This document shows positions 10,701 to 19,900 of a DNA stretch of 64,000 bases, in pieces. The notes under the pieces were generated by a model. The model had not been told where the DNA came from, did no database searches, and saw nothing but the letters and a program-made list of their open reading frames with translations. Numbering within the stretch: position 1 is the stretch's first letter; each line of letters starts with the position of its first letter. The position numbers and the translations under genes are program-made. This stretch comes from Ancylobacter amanitiformis (GTDB lineage: Bacteria > Pseudomonadota > Alphaproteobacteria > Rhizobiales > Xanthobacteraceae), in NCBI RefSeq assembly GCF_030814815.1, contig NZ_JAUSVR010000009.1, forward strand, positions 1 to 64,000. Direction: 5' to 3'.

Positions 10701-11313
10701 GCTGATCTTCAAGGAATTCCACCGGCTCGACCAGGGCGCCAAGGCGGCGCGCGGGCTCGGGCTCGGCCTGTCCATCGTCGAGCGCATCTCGCGCGTGCTG
10801 GATCATCCGATCAACGTGAACTCGGCGTCCGGCCGCGGCAGCGTGTTCACCGTCGAGGTGCCGACCGCACCGCCCATTCCCGCCGAGGTGCCGCGCCTCC
10901 TGCCGCGGACGGCGGCGGCGGCCTCGCTCGACGACCTCACCGTGCTGTGCATCGACAACGACCCCGCCATTCTCGACGGCATGGAGACGCTGCTGACCGG
11001 CTGGGGCTGCCGGGTGATCAAGGCGGCGGACGTGGCCGGCGCGCTCACGCTGGTGCGCGAGGCCCGCCTCATGCCGGACGCGCTGCTGGTCGACTTCCAT
11101 CTCGACGACAGCGACGGCATCGAAGCCGCCAAGCATCTGCGCTGGAAGCTCGACCAGAGCCTGCTGGCGGTGCTCATCACCGCCGACCGCTCCAAGCGCG
11201 TGCGCGACGCCGCCCGGGCCACCGAAATGGAAGTGCTGAACAAGCCCCTGCGCCCGGCCGCGCTGCGCGCGCTGCTGGCGCAATGGCGGGCCACGCGGGC
11301 GGCGGCGGAGTAA
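7774..11313 (+). CDS. sodium:solute symporter-fused hybrid histidine kinase/response regulator
   Basis: This 1179-residue inner-membrane sensor joins a sodium:solute symporter-like domain (about residues 1-520, roughly 13 helices), a PAS_7 domain (about 655-770), a coiled-coil linker, a HisKA domain whose H-box reads [10 protein letters not shown] (His824), a HATPase domain ending in [13 protein letters not shown], and a C-terminal receiver with [10 protein letters not shown] (Asp1107). The HDxxQPL type of H-box and the domain order match hybrid kinases that sense carbon sources, such as the CbrA-like group. The NarL-type regulator at 12395-13063 is a likely partner, separated by the TIR islet. 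No transport or catabolic gene nearby reveals the ligand. Confidence 0.93.
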   Translation: MLQAWVIIAVALVYVGFLFAVASYGDRRAARERRGRDGRPYIYALSLAVYCTSWTFFGSVGLATTQGVNFLTIYVGPMLVFAFAVPFLLRLVRLAKAQNITSIADFIAARYGKSQGVAALVAVVAIVGSLPYIALQLKAVSASLVAMLGDFEGLGLHYPIVGDLALMIAVAMAVFAVLFGTRHIDATEHQEGLMLAVATESIVKLVSFLIVGLFVTFVMFSGPADLFAKAAEKAVLPMLTEGLSADNWAVMTLLSALAIILLPRQFHVAVVENTSEREIRTASWLFPLYLVLINLFVIPIAVAGLVSFPPGFIDGDMYVLTLPLSVGARAIALIAFVGGLSAATAMVIVETVALAVMVSNDIFMPLMVRGRRLREADDASGRVKPHLDMGHRLLTVRRIAIFAILLLAYLYYRLTGEAQLAQIGLLSFAAVAQFGPALLLGLVWRRGTAAGAIAGIAAGIAIWAYTLLLPSLVDSGLFTPQFLVEGPFGLAMLRPQALLGVEASPLVHGVIWSLTVNVLCFFTVSLMRQPTPIERLQASVFVESDRTPSAPSFRLWRSPVTVGELLATVSRYLGEDRTRASFESVSAMRGVTLEPGREADFQLIRYAEHLLASAIGAASSRLVLSLMLRKRTVSTKAALKLLDDASAAIQYNREILQTALDHVRQGIAVFDRDLRLICWNRQFGDMLDLPPEIVRIGVGIDQIIRFNAGNGVFGPGPVEEIVREKLGRYARRNVTFQERLSPRGVVMEVRVNTMPDGGVVVTFTDITPTVEAAEALERANETLERRVKERTKALEKLNTQLAQAKAEADEANISKTRFLAAASHDILQPLNAARLYATSLVDRAPEGEEARLARNVDASLEAVEEILGALLDISRLDAGALKPDIAAFRLDDIFRQLELEFAPLAKEKGLALTFVTSSAAVRSDRRLLRRLLQNLVSNAIKYTPRGRVLIGVRHGRGKLRVQVLDTGLGIPQAKQKLIFKEFHRLDQGAKAARGLGLGLSIVERISRVLDHPINVNSASGRGSVFTVEVPTAPPIPAEVPRLLPRTAAAASLDDLTVLCIDNDPAILDGMETLLTGWGCRVIKAADVAGALTLVREARLMPDALLVDFHLDDSDGIEAAKHLRWKLDQSLLAVLITADRSKRVRDAARATEMEVLNKPLRPAALRALLAQWRATRAAAE

Positions 11314-11401
11314 GGAGCGCCGTTGAACTTGCCAAACATCCCCTTGGTATTTGAATAAGCGTCACCATATCGGCCTACAACCTAGGGAGGATATCGTCAG
11401 C

Positions 11402-12148
11402 ATGGCTACATGCACAGCACCAGTAAGAGGTCACCGATCGCCGGCCGCGGCGGCGGAGTGCCCTGCGTGTGGTAGTCGATGGGGCCGCAGTAGTCACGGA
11501 AGCTACGGCTACGGATCGTCCTCTCCTTTCCCATCAGGAAATAGTGGAAGCAGCAGGATCAGCGGCGGCGGGTCAAGTCGCACTTCACGGCCAAGATGGG
11601 CGAGAGCCAGCTCGGGTGTGTGGTACACGCCTGCAGAAGTTCGATCACTCGAACCTGTCCGCCGCAACGTCGAGATTAGAGCAACAGTACCTGACCTTCG
11701 CGACATATTCCTCTGCCACGCCTGGGATGATCGGGAAAGTGCCGCCAAGGAGCTGCATGATCAGCTTGAGACGCGCGGCGTCTCGGTCTGGTTCAGCGAG
11801 AAAGATGTCCCGCTCGGCATGTCGTTGCTTCGCGAGATCGACAAGGGTCTGGCCAAGTCGCGAGTTGGGATCGTGCTGGTGACGCCTAACTTCCTGCGCC
11901 GCATCAAAGGCGAAAGTATTGCAGACAAGGAGCTTTCGGCGCTTCTGGCGCGTGAACAGCTCGTCCCCATCGTTCACGGCACGACCTTTGAAGCTCTCCG
12001 CGATGAAAGTCCTTTGCTCGGCTCTCGTAGCGGCCTCAGCACGGAAGAAGACACCATGGCAGAGGTCGCGGCCAAGCTCGCAGAATTGGTAAATGTTCGC
12101 GATGCGTCGGAAACGGATATCGCAGCGCGAAGGCAGAACGGATATTGA
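11402..12148 (+). CDS. TIR-domain protein with N-terminal Cys/His cluster
   Basis: The 248-residue protein has three parts. An N-terminal cluster with C4, H11 and CPAC at 20-23 could bind zinc. A Gly/Ser/Tyr-rich linker spans about residues 24-62. A TIR domain spans about 101-230, starting DIFLCHAWDDR, with a BB-loop-like WFSEKDVPLG and LLREIDKGLAKSR. From bacterial NADase TIRs with a WxxxE pair I infer Glu177 (in DKELSALL) as the catalytic residue; Ile173 takes the place of the usual Trp. I chose the ATG at 11402 because AGGGAGG precedes it by 11 nt and because similar TIR proteins begin with the same CTAPVRGH motif; a TTG 51 nt upstream is less likely. The gene and its flanks have clearly lower GC than the neighbours. 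Bacterial TIR proteins often act in anti-phage NAD depletion; no partner gene is present. Confidence 0.85.
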   Translation: MATCTAPVRGHRSPAAAAECPACGSRWGRSSHGSYGYGSSSPFPSGNSGSSRISGGGSSRTSRPRWARASSGVWYTPAEVRSLEPVRRNVEIRATVPDLRDIFLCHAWDDRESAAKELHDQLETRGVSVWFSEKDVPLGMSLLREIDKGLAKSRVGIVLVTPNFLRRIKGESIADKELSALLAREQLVPIVHGTTFEALRDESPLLGSRSGLSTEEDTMAEVAAKLAELVNVRDASETDIAARRQNGY

Positions 12149-12394
12149 CGGCGCTCTGAGACTTACTTCTGATACGGTTAGTAGTACAACAACTTCAACC
12201 CTCGCGGATTATCACGAACGTGTAGTTTATGCGTCTGCATCGCGGCGGGCGAACTGAGACTGCATTACAGCCTCCTTAGACTACAGCACGTCTGCTCTCG
12301 GTATTGGTAGCTACCATTTTAAGCATCAGCGGCCTCCGATTCAGTGCGGACCGGGGACGTGATGGCAAGGGGCAAGCGCGCGGCGGAACCGCCT
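12149..12394. other. lower-GC tail of the TIR islet, no gene seen
   Basis: These 246 bases lie between the TIR gene and the stop of the NarL-type regulator. Base composition is visibly less GC-rich than the flanking genes up to about 12340. I find no convincing coding frame, transposase remnant or inverted repeat. It looks like the right-hand part of an acquired segment. Confidence 0.5.
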
Positions 12395-13063
12395 TCAGCC
12401 CGTCGCCTGCGCCCAGTTGCCGCCTTCGATCTTGGAGGCGGCGATCACCGCCTGGGTGCGGCTTTCCACGCCCAGCTTCTGCAGGATGGCGGAGACATGC
12501 GCCTTCACCGTCGCCTCGGAGACGCCGAGTTCATAGGCGATCTGCTTGTTGAGCAGGCCTTCCGATAGCATCATCAGCACCCGCACCTGCTGCGGGGTGA
12601 GCGTGGCGAGCCGGGCGACCAGCGCCTGCGTTTCCTTGTCCGCGCCGCTCGACAGGTCGACATCGGGCGGCGTCCAGGTGCGCCCTTCCAGCACGGCGGC
12701 GATCGCCTCGCGCATCGTGTCGACCGCGCTGGTCTTGGGAATGAAGCCGGAGGCGCCGAATTCCATGCAGCGGCGGATGACGCCGGCTTCCTCGTTGGCG
12801 GAGACCACCACGACCGGCACGCCGGGATATTGCGCCCTGAGATACATGAGGCCGGAGAAGCCGCGCACGCCGGGCATGGTCAGATCGAGCAGCACGAGAT
12901 CGACATCGCCCTCGCGTTCGAGCAGCGCCTGGAGATCCTCGAAGCCGCCGGCCTCGAACAGTTCGACCGCGGGAAACTGGCGGGACACCGCCTCGCGCAG
13001 CGCACCCCGGAACAGCGGGTGGTCATCGGCGATCACCAGCCGGAAACTCGTCGTCGTGTCCAC
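12395..13063 (-). CDS. NarL/FixJ-type response regulator
   Basis: This 222-residue regulator has an N-terminal receiver (acidic IADDHPLF, phospho-acceptor Asp60 in LVLLDLTMPG, lysine in GFIPKTSA) and a C-terminal LuxR-type helix-turn-helix (LTPQQVRVLMMLSEGLLNKQIAYELGVSEATVKAHVSAIL region). Its closest named relatives by eye are AgmR/ErdR-type regulators of alcohol and acetate metabolism that work with transporter-fused hybrid kinases. I place the start at a GTG at 13063 (VDTTTSFRLV) because the upstream extension is Arg/Ala-rich shadow sequence. It converges on the hybrid kinase, with the TIR gene in between. Confidence 0.9.
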   Translation of the reverse strand: MDTTTSFRLVIADDHPLFRGALREAVSRQFPAVELFEAGGFEDLQALLEREGDVDLVLLDLTMPGVRGFSGLMYLRAQYPGVPVVVVSANEEAGVIRRCMEFGASGFIPKTSAVDTMREAIAAVLEGRTWTPPDVDLSSGADKETQALVARLATLTPQQVRVLMMLSEGLLNKQIAYELGVSEATVKAHVSAILQKLGVESRTQAVIAASKIEGGNWAQATG

Positions 13064-13202
13064 TCGCAGCGGTCCTCTCAACCCGCGCGGACATGCGCTC
13101 GCCGCACGCCGCGCCGCGATCATGGTCTCGCGGAACCTGGCGGGCAAGCCGGCGGCCGCAATGAGCCGAAGGCGTGCTTACCGGAACCTTCCGTATCGAC
13201 GT

Positions 13203-13667
13203 TTAGTGGGCATCGCCGACAAACGCCACCACCAATTCGCGCCGGTGCGCACGGGCCCGGTGCTCCACCAGATAAATGCCTTGCCAGGTTCCCAGCGCCA
13301 TCCGCCCGCCGATGACCGGCACCGCCAGATGGATGCCGGTGAGCACGCTCTTCACATGGGCGGGCATGTCGTCGGGGCCCTCCATGTCATGCACCCAGCC
13401 CGCATCCTCGGGCGCCAGCCGGTCGAGCGCGGCGAGGAGATCGACCCGTACATCCGGGTCGGCATTCTCCTGGATGGTGAGGGAGGCGGAGGTGTGCCGG
13501 CAGAACAGGCTCACCTCGCCGTCGCGCGCGCCGGCCGACGCCAGAAACCGGCTCACCGCCTCGGTGAGGTCGGTGAATCCGCGACCTGGCGTGTCGACGC
13601 TCATCAGCATCGAGAAGCGCCGCGCCACGGGGGTTTCACGCAGTTCGCCCTGCCGGATCCTGCTCAT
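13203..13667 (-). CDS. YjbQ / UPF0047 family protein
   Basis: This 154-residue protein is a member of the UPF0047 (YjbQ) family, some members of which show secondary thiamine-phosphate synthase activity; the true physiological role is uncertain. Family motifs are LFCRHTSASLTIQENADPDVRVDL, split here as HTSASLTIQENADP and DVRVDL, then a DDMPAHVKSVLTG segment and GRMALGTWQGIYLVEHR. The start at 13667 (MSRIRQGE) is chosen over an upstream extension that would overlap the divergent hydrolase gene. Confidence 0.85.
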   Translation of the reverse strand: MSRIRQGELRETPVARRFSMLMSVDTPGRGFTDLTEAVSRFLASAGARDGEVSLFCRHTSASLTIQENADPDVRVDLLAALDRLAPEDAGWVHDMEGPDDMPAHVKSVLTGIHLAVPVIGGRMALGTWQGIYLVEHRARAHRRELVVAFVGDAH

Positions 13668-13741
13668 CGTGGTGATCTTTCCCGGTCTCGAAGCTGGACG
13701 AACGCGCCCGGCTGGGGTTGGATAGAGGACATCAGCCACCG

Positions 13742-14785
13742 ATGACAGACATCACACATCCCTCCATCATCGGAGCGTGCCCGTTCATGGCCAGCCCTCG
13801 TCTCCACAACCTCCCCGCCTCGCCCCTCATTTCCGACATCACCCTCGATCCCGCGCTGTTCGACCCGTCCGCCATCACCGCGGATACGCGGGCGGTGAAT
13901 GCCGGCATCCTCAAGGCGCTCGGCGCCATAGCCGATCGTTGGGTGTTCCCCATGGCCGTGCTGCGCTCGCTGCGGCTGGAGGGCAAGGGCCCCTTCCCGC
14001 TGGCGCCGGCAAGCCCCTATGCGCAGGTCATCGCGATTGACGGCCCGCACGGACCGGTGCCGCTGCGCATCCTCACCCCGCCGACGGCGCCGAAGGGCGT
14101 TTACCTGCACATTCATGGCGGCGGCTGGTCGCTCGGCTCGGCGCGCGAGAATGATGGGCTGAACCACCGCTTCGTCGAGCGCACCGGCTTTGCCGTCGTT
14201 TCCGTCGACTACCGGCTTGCGCCCGAGCAGCCCTATCCCCGCGCGCCGGACGATTGCGAGGCCGCGGCGCTCTGGCTGGTGCGCGAGGGAATGGCGCGCT
14301 TCGGCACCGACCGTTTCGCCATTGGCGGGGAATCGGCCGGCGCCAACCTCGCCGTCGCCACGCTGCTGCGGCTGCGCGACAAGCACGGGCTCACACCCTT
14401 TCGCGGCGCCAATCTCAATGCCGGCTGCTACGACCTCGCCCTCACGCCCAGCGCGCGGCACTGGGGCGAGGCACCGCTGGTGCTCAACACACGCGACATA
14501 AGGGTGTTCGTCGGCCATTATCTGCGCGAGGGCGGCGACGTCGAAACGCCGGACATCTCGCCGCTATTCGGCGACCTCAAGGGCCTGCCACCGGCGCTGT
14601 TCACCATCGGCACCAGCGACGCCCTGCTCGACGATACGCTGTTCATGGCGCCGCGCTGGCTGGCGGCGGGCAATCCGGCGCAGCTCGCCGTCTATCCCGG
14701 CGGCTGCCATGTGTTCATCGGCTTCCCCGGCAGCCTCGCCGATCAGGCCCTCGCCCGCATCTGCGCCTTCATCAGCGGTATCTGA
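13742..14785 (+). CDS. alpha/beta hydrolase, HSL family esterase-like
   Basis: This 347-residue protein has the hormone-sensitive-lipase family oxyanion motif HIHGGGWSLGS, the YRLAPEQPYP signature, the nucleophile elbow GGESAGANLA, an acid in IGTSDALLDDT and the catalytic His in GGCHVFIGFP. It should act as a cytoplasmic esterase on short acyl substrates; the natural substrate is unknown. Two starts are possible, the ATG at 13742 and one at 13787 (MASPRLHN); neither has a strong ribosome-binding site. It is divergent from yjbQ. Confidence 0.88.
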   Translation: MTDITHPSIIGACPFMASPRLHNLPASPLISDITLDPALFDPSAITADTRAVNAGILKALGAIADRWVFPMAVLRSLRLEGKGPFPLAPASPYAQVIAIDGPHGPVPLRILTPPTAPKGVYLHIHGGGWSLGSARENDGLNHRFVERTGFAVVSVDYRLAPEQPYPRAPDDCEAAALWLVREGMARFGTDRFAIGGESAGANLAVATLLRLRDKHGLTPFRGANLNAGCYDLALTPSARHWGEAPLVLNTRDIRVFVGHYLREGGDVETPDISPLFGDLKGLPPALFTIGTSDALLDDTLFMAPRWLAAGNPAQLAVYPGGCHVFIGFPGSLADQALARICAFISGI

Positions 14786-14836
14786 GACGACATCGGCGAC
14801 ACGGTGTCCGGCGGCTCGCGCCGGGCACCGCGTCGC

Positions 14837-15400
14837 TCACAGGCTCTGTTCCTGCGGCGCCGGCTCGCGGCCGCGCAGCCGCTCGACCATGTCGAAGAAG
14901 CGGCGGAAGGCGTGTTCGGCCATGTCCATCGCCTGATCGAGCCGCTTCTGCGCCTCAGCCGTGCCACTCCCCTCGCCATCCGCCGGGGGAGCGGCGGCGG
15001 GCGGTGATGCAGCAGGTGGAGATACAGCAGGTGGTGACATTTGCGGCGGCACCGGCGCGCCCATGATATCGGGCACGCCGCCGGCGCGGCCCTTTTCCAG
15101 CTCGGCGATGCGCGCGTTGAGGCGCGCGATCTCGCCCTCCAGCGCCGCCCGGTCCTCCGGCACCGCCTCGCAGACCCACGCGCCCGACTTCATGGAACAG
15201 AAGGACAGCGCGCCGCTGCGGGTGTCGAGCTTGAGCATCCCGCCATTGACCGGCTGCAGCGTGAAGCGCGGATCCGCTGCCACCGGATCCGCCGTCTGCG
15301 CGACAGCCGCGGGCATGACGTAAGAAAAGGCGAGGAGAGCCATCACGGCCAAGGCGGCAACAAAGGCTGCCACAACAGTTTGGCGCAACACGCGAACCAT
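14837..15400 (-). CDS. exported coiled-coil protein of unknown function
   Basis: I do not recognise a named family. The 187-residue protein begins with a signal peptide or anchor (about residues 6-35, ending PAAVAQT). A small domain with two cysteines (ALSFCSMKSGAWVCEAV) follows, then a short coiled coil (EGEIARLNARIAELEKG), a Pro/Ala-rich segment with repeated SPPA units, and a final amphipathic stretch rich in Phe, Met and Arg. It is probably periplasmic or membrane-anchored. I set the start at MVRVLRQ (15400). Confidence 0.6.
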   Translation of the reverse strand: MVRVLRQTVVAAFVAALAVMALLAFSYVMPAAVAQTADPVAADPRFTLQPVNGGMLKLDTRSGALSFCSMKSGAWVCEAVPEDRAALEGEIARLNARIAELEKGRAGGVPDIMGAPVPPQMSPPAVSPPAASPPAAAPPADGEGSGTAEAQKRLDQAMDMAEHAFRRFFDMVERLRGREPAPQEQSL

Positions 15401-15435
15401 CTGAAAACCTCCCTTATCGCCCGGCAAGGGGCGGA

Positions 15436-16050
15436 TCAGGGCGTCAACGGCGCCCGCCCGCTGGACAACGCGGCGTCCAGCAGTTCGATCCGATCCTGCC
15501 CCCAGAAGATCTCGCCGTCGAGCACATAGGAGGGAGAACCGAACACGTCGGCCTCCACCGCATCCGCGTGGTTGGTCTGGTAGATGGTGCGGGCCTTGTC
15601 GCTGTCCGCGGCCTCGACCAGCCCGGCCGGCAGGCCAAGCTCCGCCAGGATGAGCGCCAGCGTCGCCGGGTCGGCCAGGTTCTCCTGCCGCTGCCAGACG
15701 CCGGAACCCAGCCGCCCGACCAGCGACGCGACATCATGGCCGGCGATCTGGGCGGCGATGATCAGCCGATCGGCGAGGCCGGCATCGAACGGCCAATGCG
15801 CCGGGGCGAGGTGCAGCGCGACGCCGCGCATGTCCCGCCAGCGCTTCAGCTCCACCAGCCGGTAGCGCTGGCGCACGGGGTGGCGGCGGGGCAGCGGCAG
15901 TCCGCCGGTCTCGGCAAACAGCTCGCCCAGCAGGACGGGACGGAAATTGATGCGAAGCCCGTGCCGGTGCGCCACGTCGAGAAAGGCGGCATAGCCAAGA
16001 AAGGCCCAGGGGCTGGAAATCGAGAAATAATAGTCGATGGAACGGGACAT
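15436..16050 (-). CDS. 2-hydroxychromene-2-carboxylate isomerase family protein (DsbA/kappa-GST fold)
   Basis: This 204-residue thioredoxin-fold protein belongs to the family that includes the naphthalene-pathway isomerase NahD and kappa glutathione transferases. Visible landmarks are YYFSISSPWAFLG at the N-terminus (with the catalytic Ser of SSPW), FRPVLLGELF, the helical insert, and VFGSPSYVLDGEIFWGQDR near the C-terminus. No naphthalene or aromatic catabolic genes are nearby, so it is probably a general glutathione-dependent isomerase. Confidence 0.85.
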   Translation of the reverse strand: MSRSIDYYFSISSPWAFLGYAAFLDVAHRHGLRINFRPVLLGELFAETGGLPLPRRHPVRQRYRLVELKRWRDMRGVALHLAPAHWPFDAGLADRLIIAAQIAGHDVASLVGRLGSGVWQRQENLADPATLALILAELGLPAGLVEAADSDKARTIYQTNHADAVEADVFGSPSYVLDGEIFWGQDRIELLDAALSSGRAPLTP

Positions 16051-16227
16051 GCGGCTCTCGGCTTGCGACTCGCGCGGAGCGCATACGCTAGCTCAACAAG
16101 GTGACAGCCGGAAACGCCCTGCCGCGGCATCAACCCGATGACCCCCGCCCAAAACGCCAGCAGCGCCCCCGAGGGAGCGCCGCCGTATGCAGGAACGAGA
16201 GGCGTGGTCCGATCGAACCGCGCCCGA

Positions 16228-16659
16228 TCAGGCCGCGTTGCGCGTCGGGAAAGCCGCGACCATCTGGCGAAGCTCGCCGATGGCGTCCTCGATTTCCGCC
16301 TTCTGGTGTTCGAGAAGACCAAGCTGCTCGACGCACTTCTCGCGGGTCAGCGCCAGACCGCCGGCCGGCATCGGGCCGCCTTCGCGCAGGGCGACCATCG
16401 CCTTGATCTCGGCGAGGGTGAAGCCGAGCTTCTTGCCCTTGAGGATGATTTCGAGGCGCGCCCGCTCGGCGGCGCTGTAGAGGCGGGTCAGCCCTTCGCG
16501 GCGGGGAGCGAGGAGGCCCTTGTCCTCATAGAAGCGCAGGGCCCGCAGCGTCACGTCGAATTCGCGGGCGAGATCACCGATGGTGAAGAACGCCGCCTCG
16601 GACCCCGACGGGGTCACCTGATTCACTGCACGATCCGCGTCGTAAGAGGAGAAATCCAT
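16228..16659 (-). CDS. MerR family transcriptional regulator
   Basis: This 143-residue regulator has an N-terminal winged helix (FFTIGDLAREFDVTLRALR, then FYEDKGLLAPRR) and a C-terminal coiled-coil dimerisation helix (LGLLEHQKAEIEDAIGELRQM). There is no metal-binding cysteine cluster. The helix-turn-helix resembles LiuR-type acyl-CoA metabolism regulators by eye, a weak assignment. It is divergent from the PodJ-like gene and separated from the isomerase gene by about 180 bases. Confidence 0.85.
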   Translation of the reverse strand: MDFSSYDADRAVNQVTPSGSEAAFFTIGDLAREFDVTLRALRFYEDKGLLAPRREGLTRLYSAAERARLEIILKGKKLGFTLAEIKAMVALREGGPMPAGGLALTREKCVEQLGLLEHQKAEIEDAIGELRQMVAAFPTRNAA

Positions 16660-16967
16660 TGCCGAACTCCGTTGGTTCCGGGGGACACGTCAGGAACGTT
16701 GACCGGAGTGTTGCAGATGGGGTTCCGCTAGGGGAGAAAGTCGCACCCGACGTTAGGGAAACTTACTGTTAAACGGCGACCTAAATCATTGATTTCATTG
16801 AACGGAATACATGGCCTCCGGCGTGACGCGAAAGGCCCTTCTCCCGGGGGTAATGAGCCCTCGGGTCGGTCGGGGGCCGGTGAAGGCGCCGTGAGCGACG
16901 CAAATCAGGGTCCGCCCGAGCCTCGTTCTTAACGCCACATTTACCAAGAAAATGAACAGTCGCGCGG
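16660..16967. other. divergent intergenic region, no gene seen
   Basis: These 308 bases separate the divergent merR and PodJ-like genes. The stretch around 16740-16800 is comparatively AT-rich (for example CTTACTGTTAAACG) and is the natural place for both promoters, but I cannot name a site with confidence. Confidence 0.4.
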
Positions 16968-19900
16968 ATGAGCCTCCGGCGCCGAGGACGGGCGATTCTC
17001 GCCATGTCGGCGCTCGACGCGACGGAGACAGTGGTGAGGCAACGGGTCCCTTCCCTGAGCGGACAGATCGCCCCCGAGGCCTGGCGGGCGATGAGCGATG
17101 CCGCTCGCCGCGCGGGGCTGCCGCTCGACGAATGGCTGAAGGCACAGCTCATCGCCTCCAATGCCGGCGTCGCGCAGACGGCCGCCGCCGCCGGCGGCTC
17201 GGTCGAGGATCTGCAGCGCCGGGTCGAGGAACTTTCGGGCGCCATCGACCGGCTGGTCGATTCCGCACCCTCGGCGATCCGGCAGGCAGAGCCCGCCGCA
17301 CCAACGACCCGTCGCGCGCCGTCACCCTCGCGATCCGCCGCGCTCGCCGCCACCGATGGGCGGATCGACGCCGCCATCCGGCAGATCAATGAACGGCTCG
17401 ATGCGCTGAACACGCCGCGCGCCAGCGCCCGCCAGCGCGCAGCCACGCCCCCGGGCGACGCGATTTCGCGCCCGGACAAGGTCGGCGCTCGCCATGAGGA
17501 GGCGTCGCGGGCGCGCCAGACGCCAGCGTCACCGCCCGCAAGTTCCGAGGCCACTCTGCGCCGGCGCGAGACGTCCGGGCCGGCGGCTCATAGTCCGCAG
17601 GCGATCGAGGCCGCCATTGCCGAGATCGCCGCCCGCCAGCAGGAACTCGACCACGCGGCCGGCACGCGGCCACCACGGCCCTCCTCCCCGCTGGCGCACG
17701 GCGAGCCTGTGCCCGACCCGTCTCCCCTCTTCGCGCCATCGCCGGAGCGCCCGCCCACGCGTCACCCGGTGAAGGCCGATCCGCTGGACGCGATCCAGAA
17801 CGAACTCGGCGAGATGCGCCAGACCATCGCCGACCTCGCCCCCCGCCAGGCGATCGACGAGTTGCAGCGCGCCATGATGCGCCTTGCCGATCGCGCCGAG
17901 CGCACGCGGGCGGGCGACGACGACATGCGCGCCACCCTTCTCGCGCTGCGCGACATGATCGGCAATCTCAAGCGCCCCGAGCACCCGGGCGTGCTCATCA
18001 CCCGGGTCGAGCAGCTCGAGCGCAAGATCGACATCGTCAATGCCAAGACGGTCGATGGCGCCGCCATTGCCCGTCTTCAGGCGCAGGCGGGCGAGATCCG
18101 CGAATTGCTGGCGCGCGCGCTGTCGACCGATGCTCTGCAGCGGCTGGCGGAGCAGGTCGCGCTGCTGGCCGGCCGCATCGGCCAGATTCCGCGCGTCGAC
18201 GAAACCACCCTGCAGGCGGCCGTCGCGCCGCTGGAGCGCCGGATCGACGCGCTGGTCGAGCGGATCGACCGCCGGCCGGAGCCGGTCGTGCCGGTGGATG
18301 ACATTCTCGGGCGCCTCGACACGCTGCAGAAGGAACTGGCCAGCGCCCGCCGCGAGCCACCCGCCGGCATGGAGCAGCTGTTCCGCGGCATGGCCGAGCG
18401 GCTGGAGCGCATCGAGCGGCCCATCCAGCTGCCCGATCACGGCCCGCGCTTCGATGCTCTGAGCCGGCAGGTTGCGGAAATCGCGCAGAAGCTCGACCAC
18501 GCCGCGACGCCCGCCGCGCAGATCACCGGACAGCTCTCGACCATCGAGCGGGCGGTGAACGACCTTTTCATCCACATGGAGGAGACGCGCGCCACCCTCC
18601 TCGCGGCGTCCGGCGGTCGCCCGCACCCGACCGGCGGCGGGGGTGGCAGTGGTAGCGCTGGTGCTGGTGCGGGTTTGGGCGACGCCCATGCGCTGCTCAA
18701 GCGCGAGATCGCCGCCATCGAGGCTGCACGCGCTTCCGCGCGCCCGCCCCACGCCAACACCGCTCCGTCCTCGCCGGCATTGCGGAATCCCGACGCACCG
18801 GCTCACGCAGCCATCCCGGCGGCGCCCGCGCGACAGGCCGGCCCGCAGCCCAGTTTCACCCCGCCGCCGGCCTCGATTCCGAAGCCGTTCGAGCCGCAGC
18901 TGATGCGCGCGGCGCTGGAGGAGCTCGCCCGCTCGCCGCAGGTGGCGACCGCCTATGCGGGACCGCTCGCTTACGAGCCGGCTGACGACGAGACCGCGAC
19001 CTACGCTCCCGAGGAGGGGCTCCAAGAGAGGCTCCAAGAGGCGTTCCAAGAGACGCCGCAAGACGGGCCCGAGGACGCCCCCGAGCACGCCCCCAAGCAT
19101 GCTCCCAAGCATGCCTCCGAGACATCGCGCCGTGTGCCCGGGGCGCTCGGCGACGCGTTCGATCTTCCCGGCGCGCCCGAGGTTCGGGCGCCGCACGGCC
19201 CGGCCGGCTCTCCCGGCGCCGCTGGCGCGCCGAGCCGCGCGCATTTCATCGCCCAGGCCCGCCGCGCGACCCAGCCCGGCACGCGCGACCGGGCCGACCC
19301 GGCCGGCCGCCACGGCGAGCGCGGATCACCGGCGGCGCGCAACCCGGCCCGCTGGGCGGCCCGCATCCGCGCCATGCTGCTCATCGGGGCGTGCGGTTCG
19401 GCCCTTGCCTATGGCTCGTGGCACGTCCTCGGCACGATGCGCGAGGGGCAACTGCGTGCCGGAGCGCCCACCCCCGCCGGTAGCCAGCCCACACTGGCGC
19501 GCCCGGGCGCATCAAGCCTGCCGCCGGGCGCAGCGCCGCTGCCCGACGATATTACCGGCTCGATCGGCAATGGCCCGCGCGGCGCGCCGGCCGGCCCGCC
19601 CTCCGCCCTGCCAATGCCGGCCGTGCCGCCGGCGGCCCCGTCCCAGATCGCTCCATCCCAGGCTGCTCCAACTCAGGTCGCTCCAACTCAGGCAGCCCCG
19701 AACCTTGCGCCCGGCCCCTCCAGCATGGCCGGGCCGGAGGATCTCCCCCTCGCCATCGGCAGCCAGGGGCTGCGATCGGCCGCGCTCTCGGGCGATGCCG
19801 GCGCCGCGTTCGAGGTCGCCAACCGTTTCCAGCAGGGAATCGGCGTGCCGCCCAGCGCCGCGCGTGCCGCGCAATGGTTCGCCTTCGCCGCCGATTGCGG

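Noticed and set aside
16691-16720. GGAACGTTGACC near merR as an EcfG promoter
   Set aside because: No CGTT lies 16-17 bases after GGAAC.
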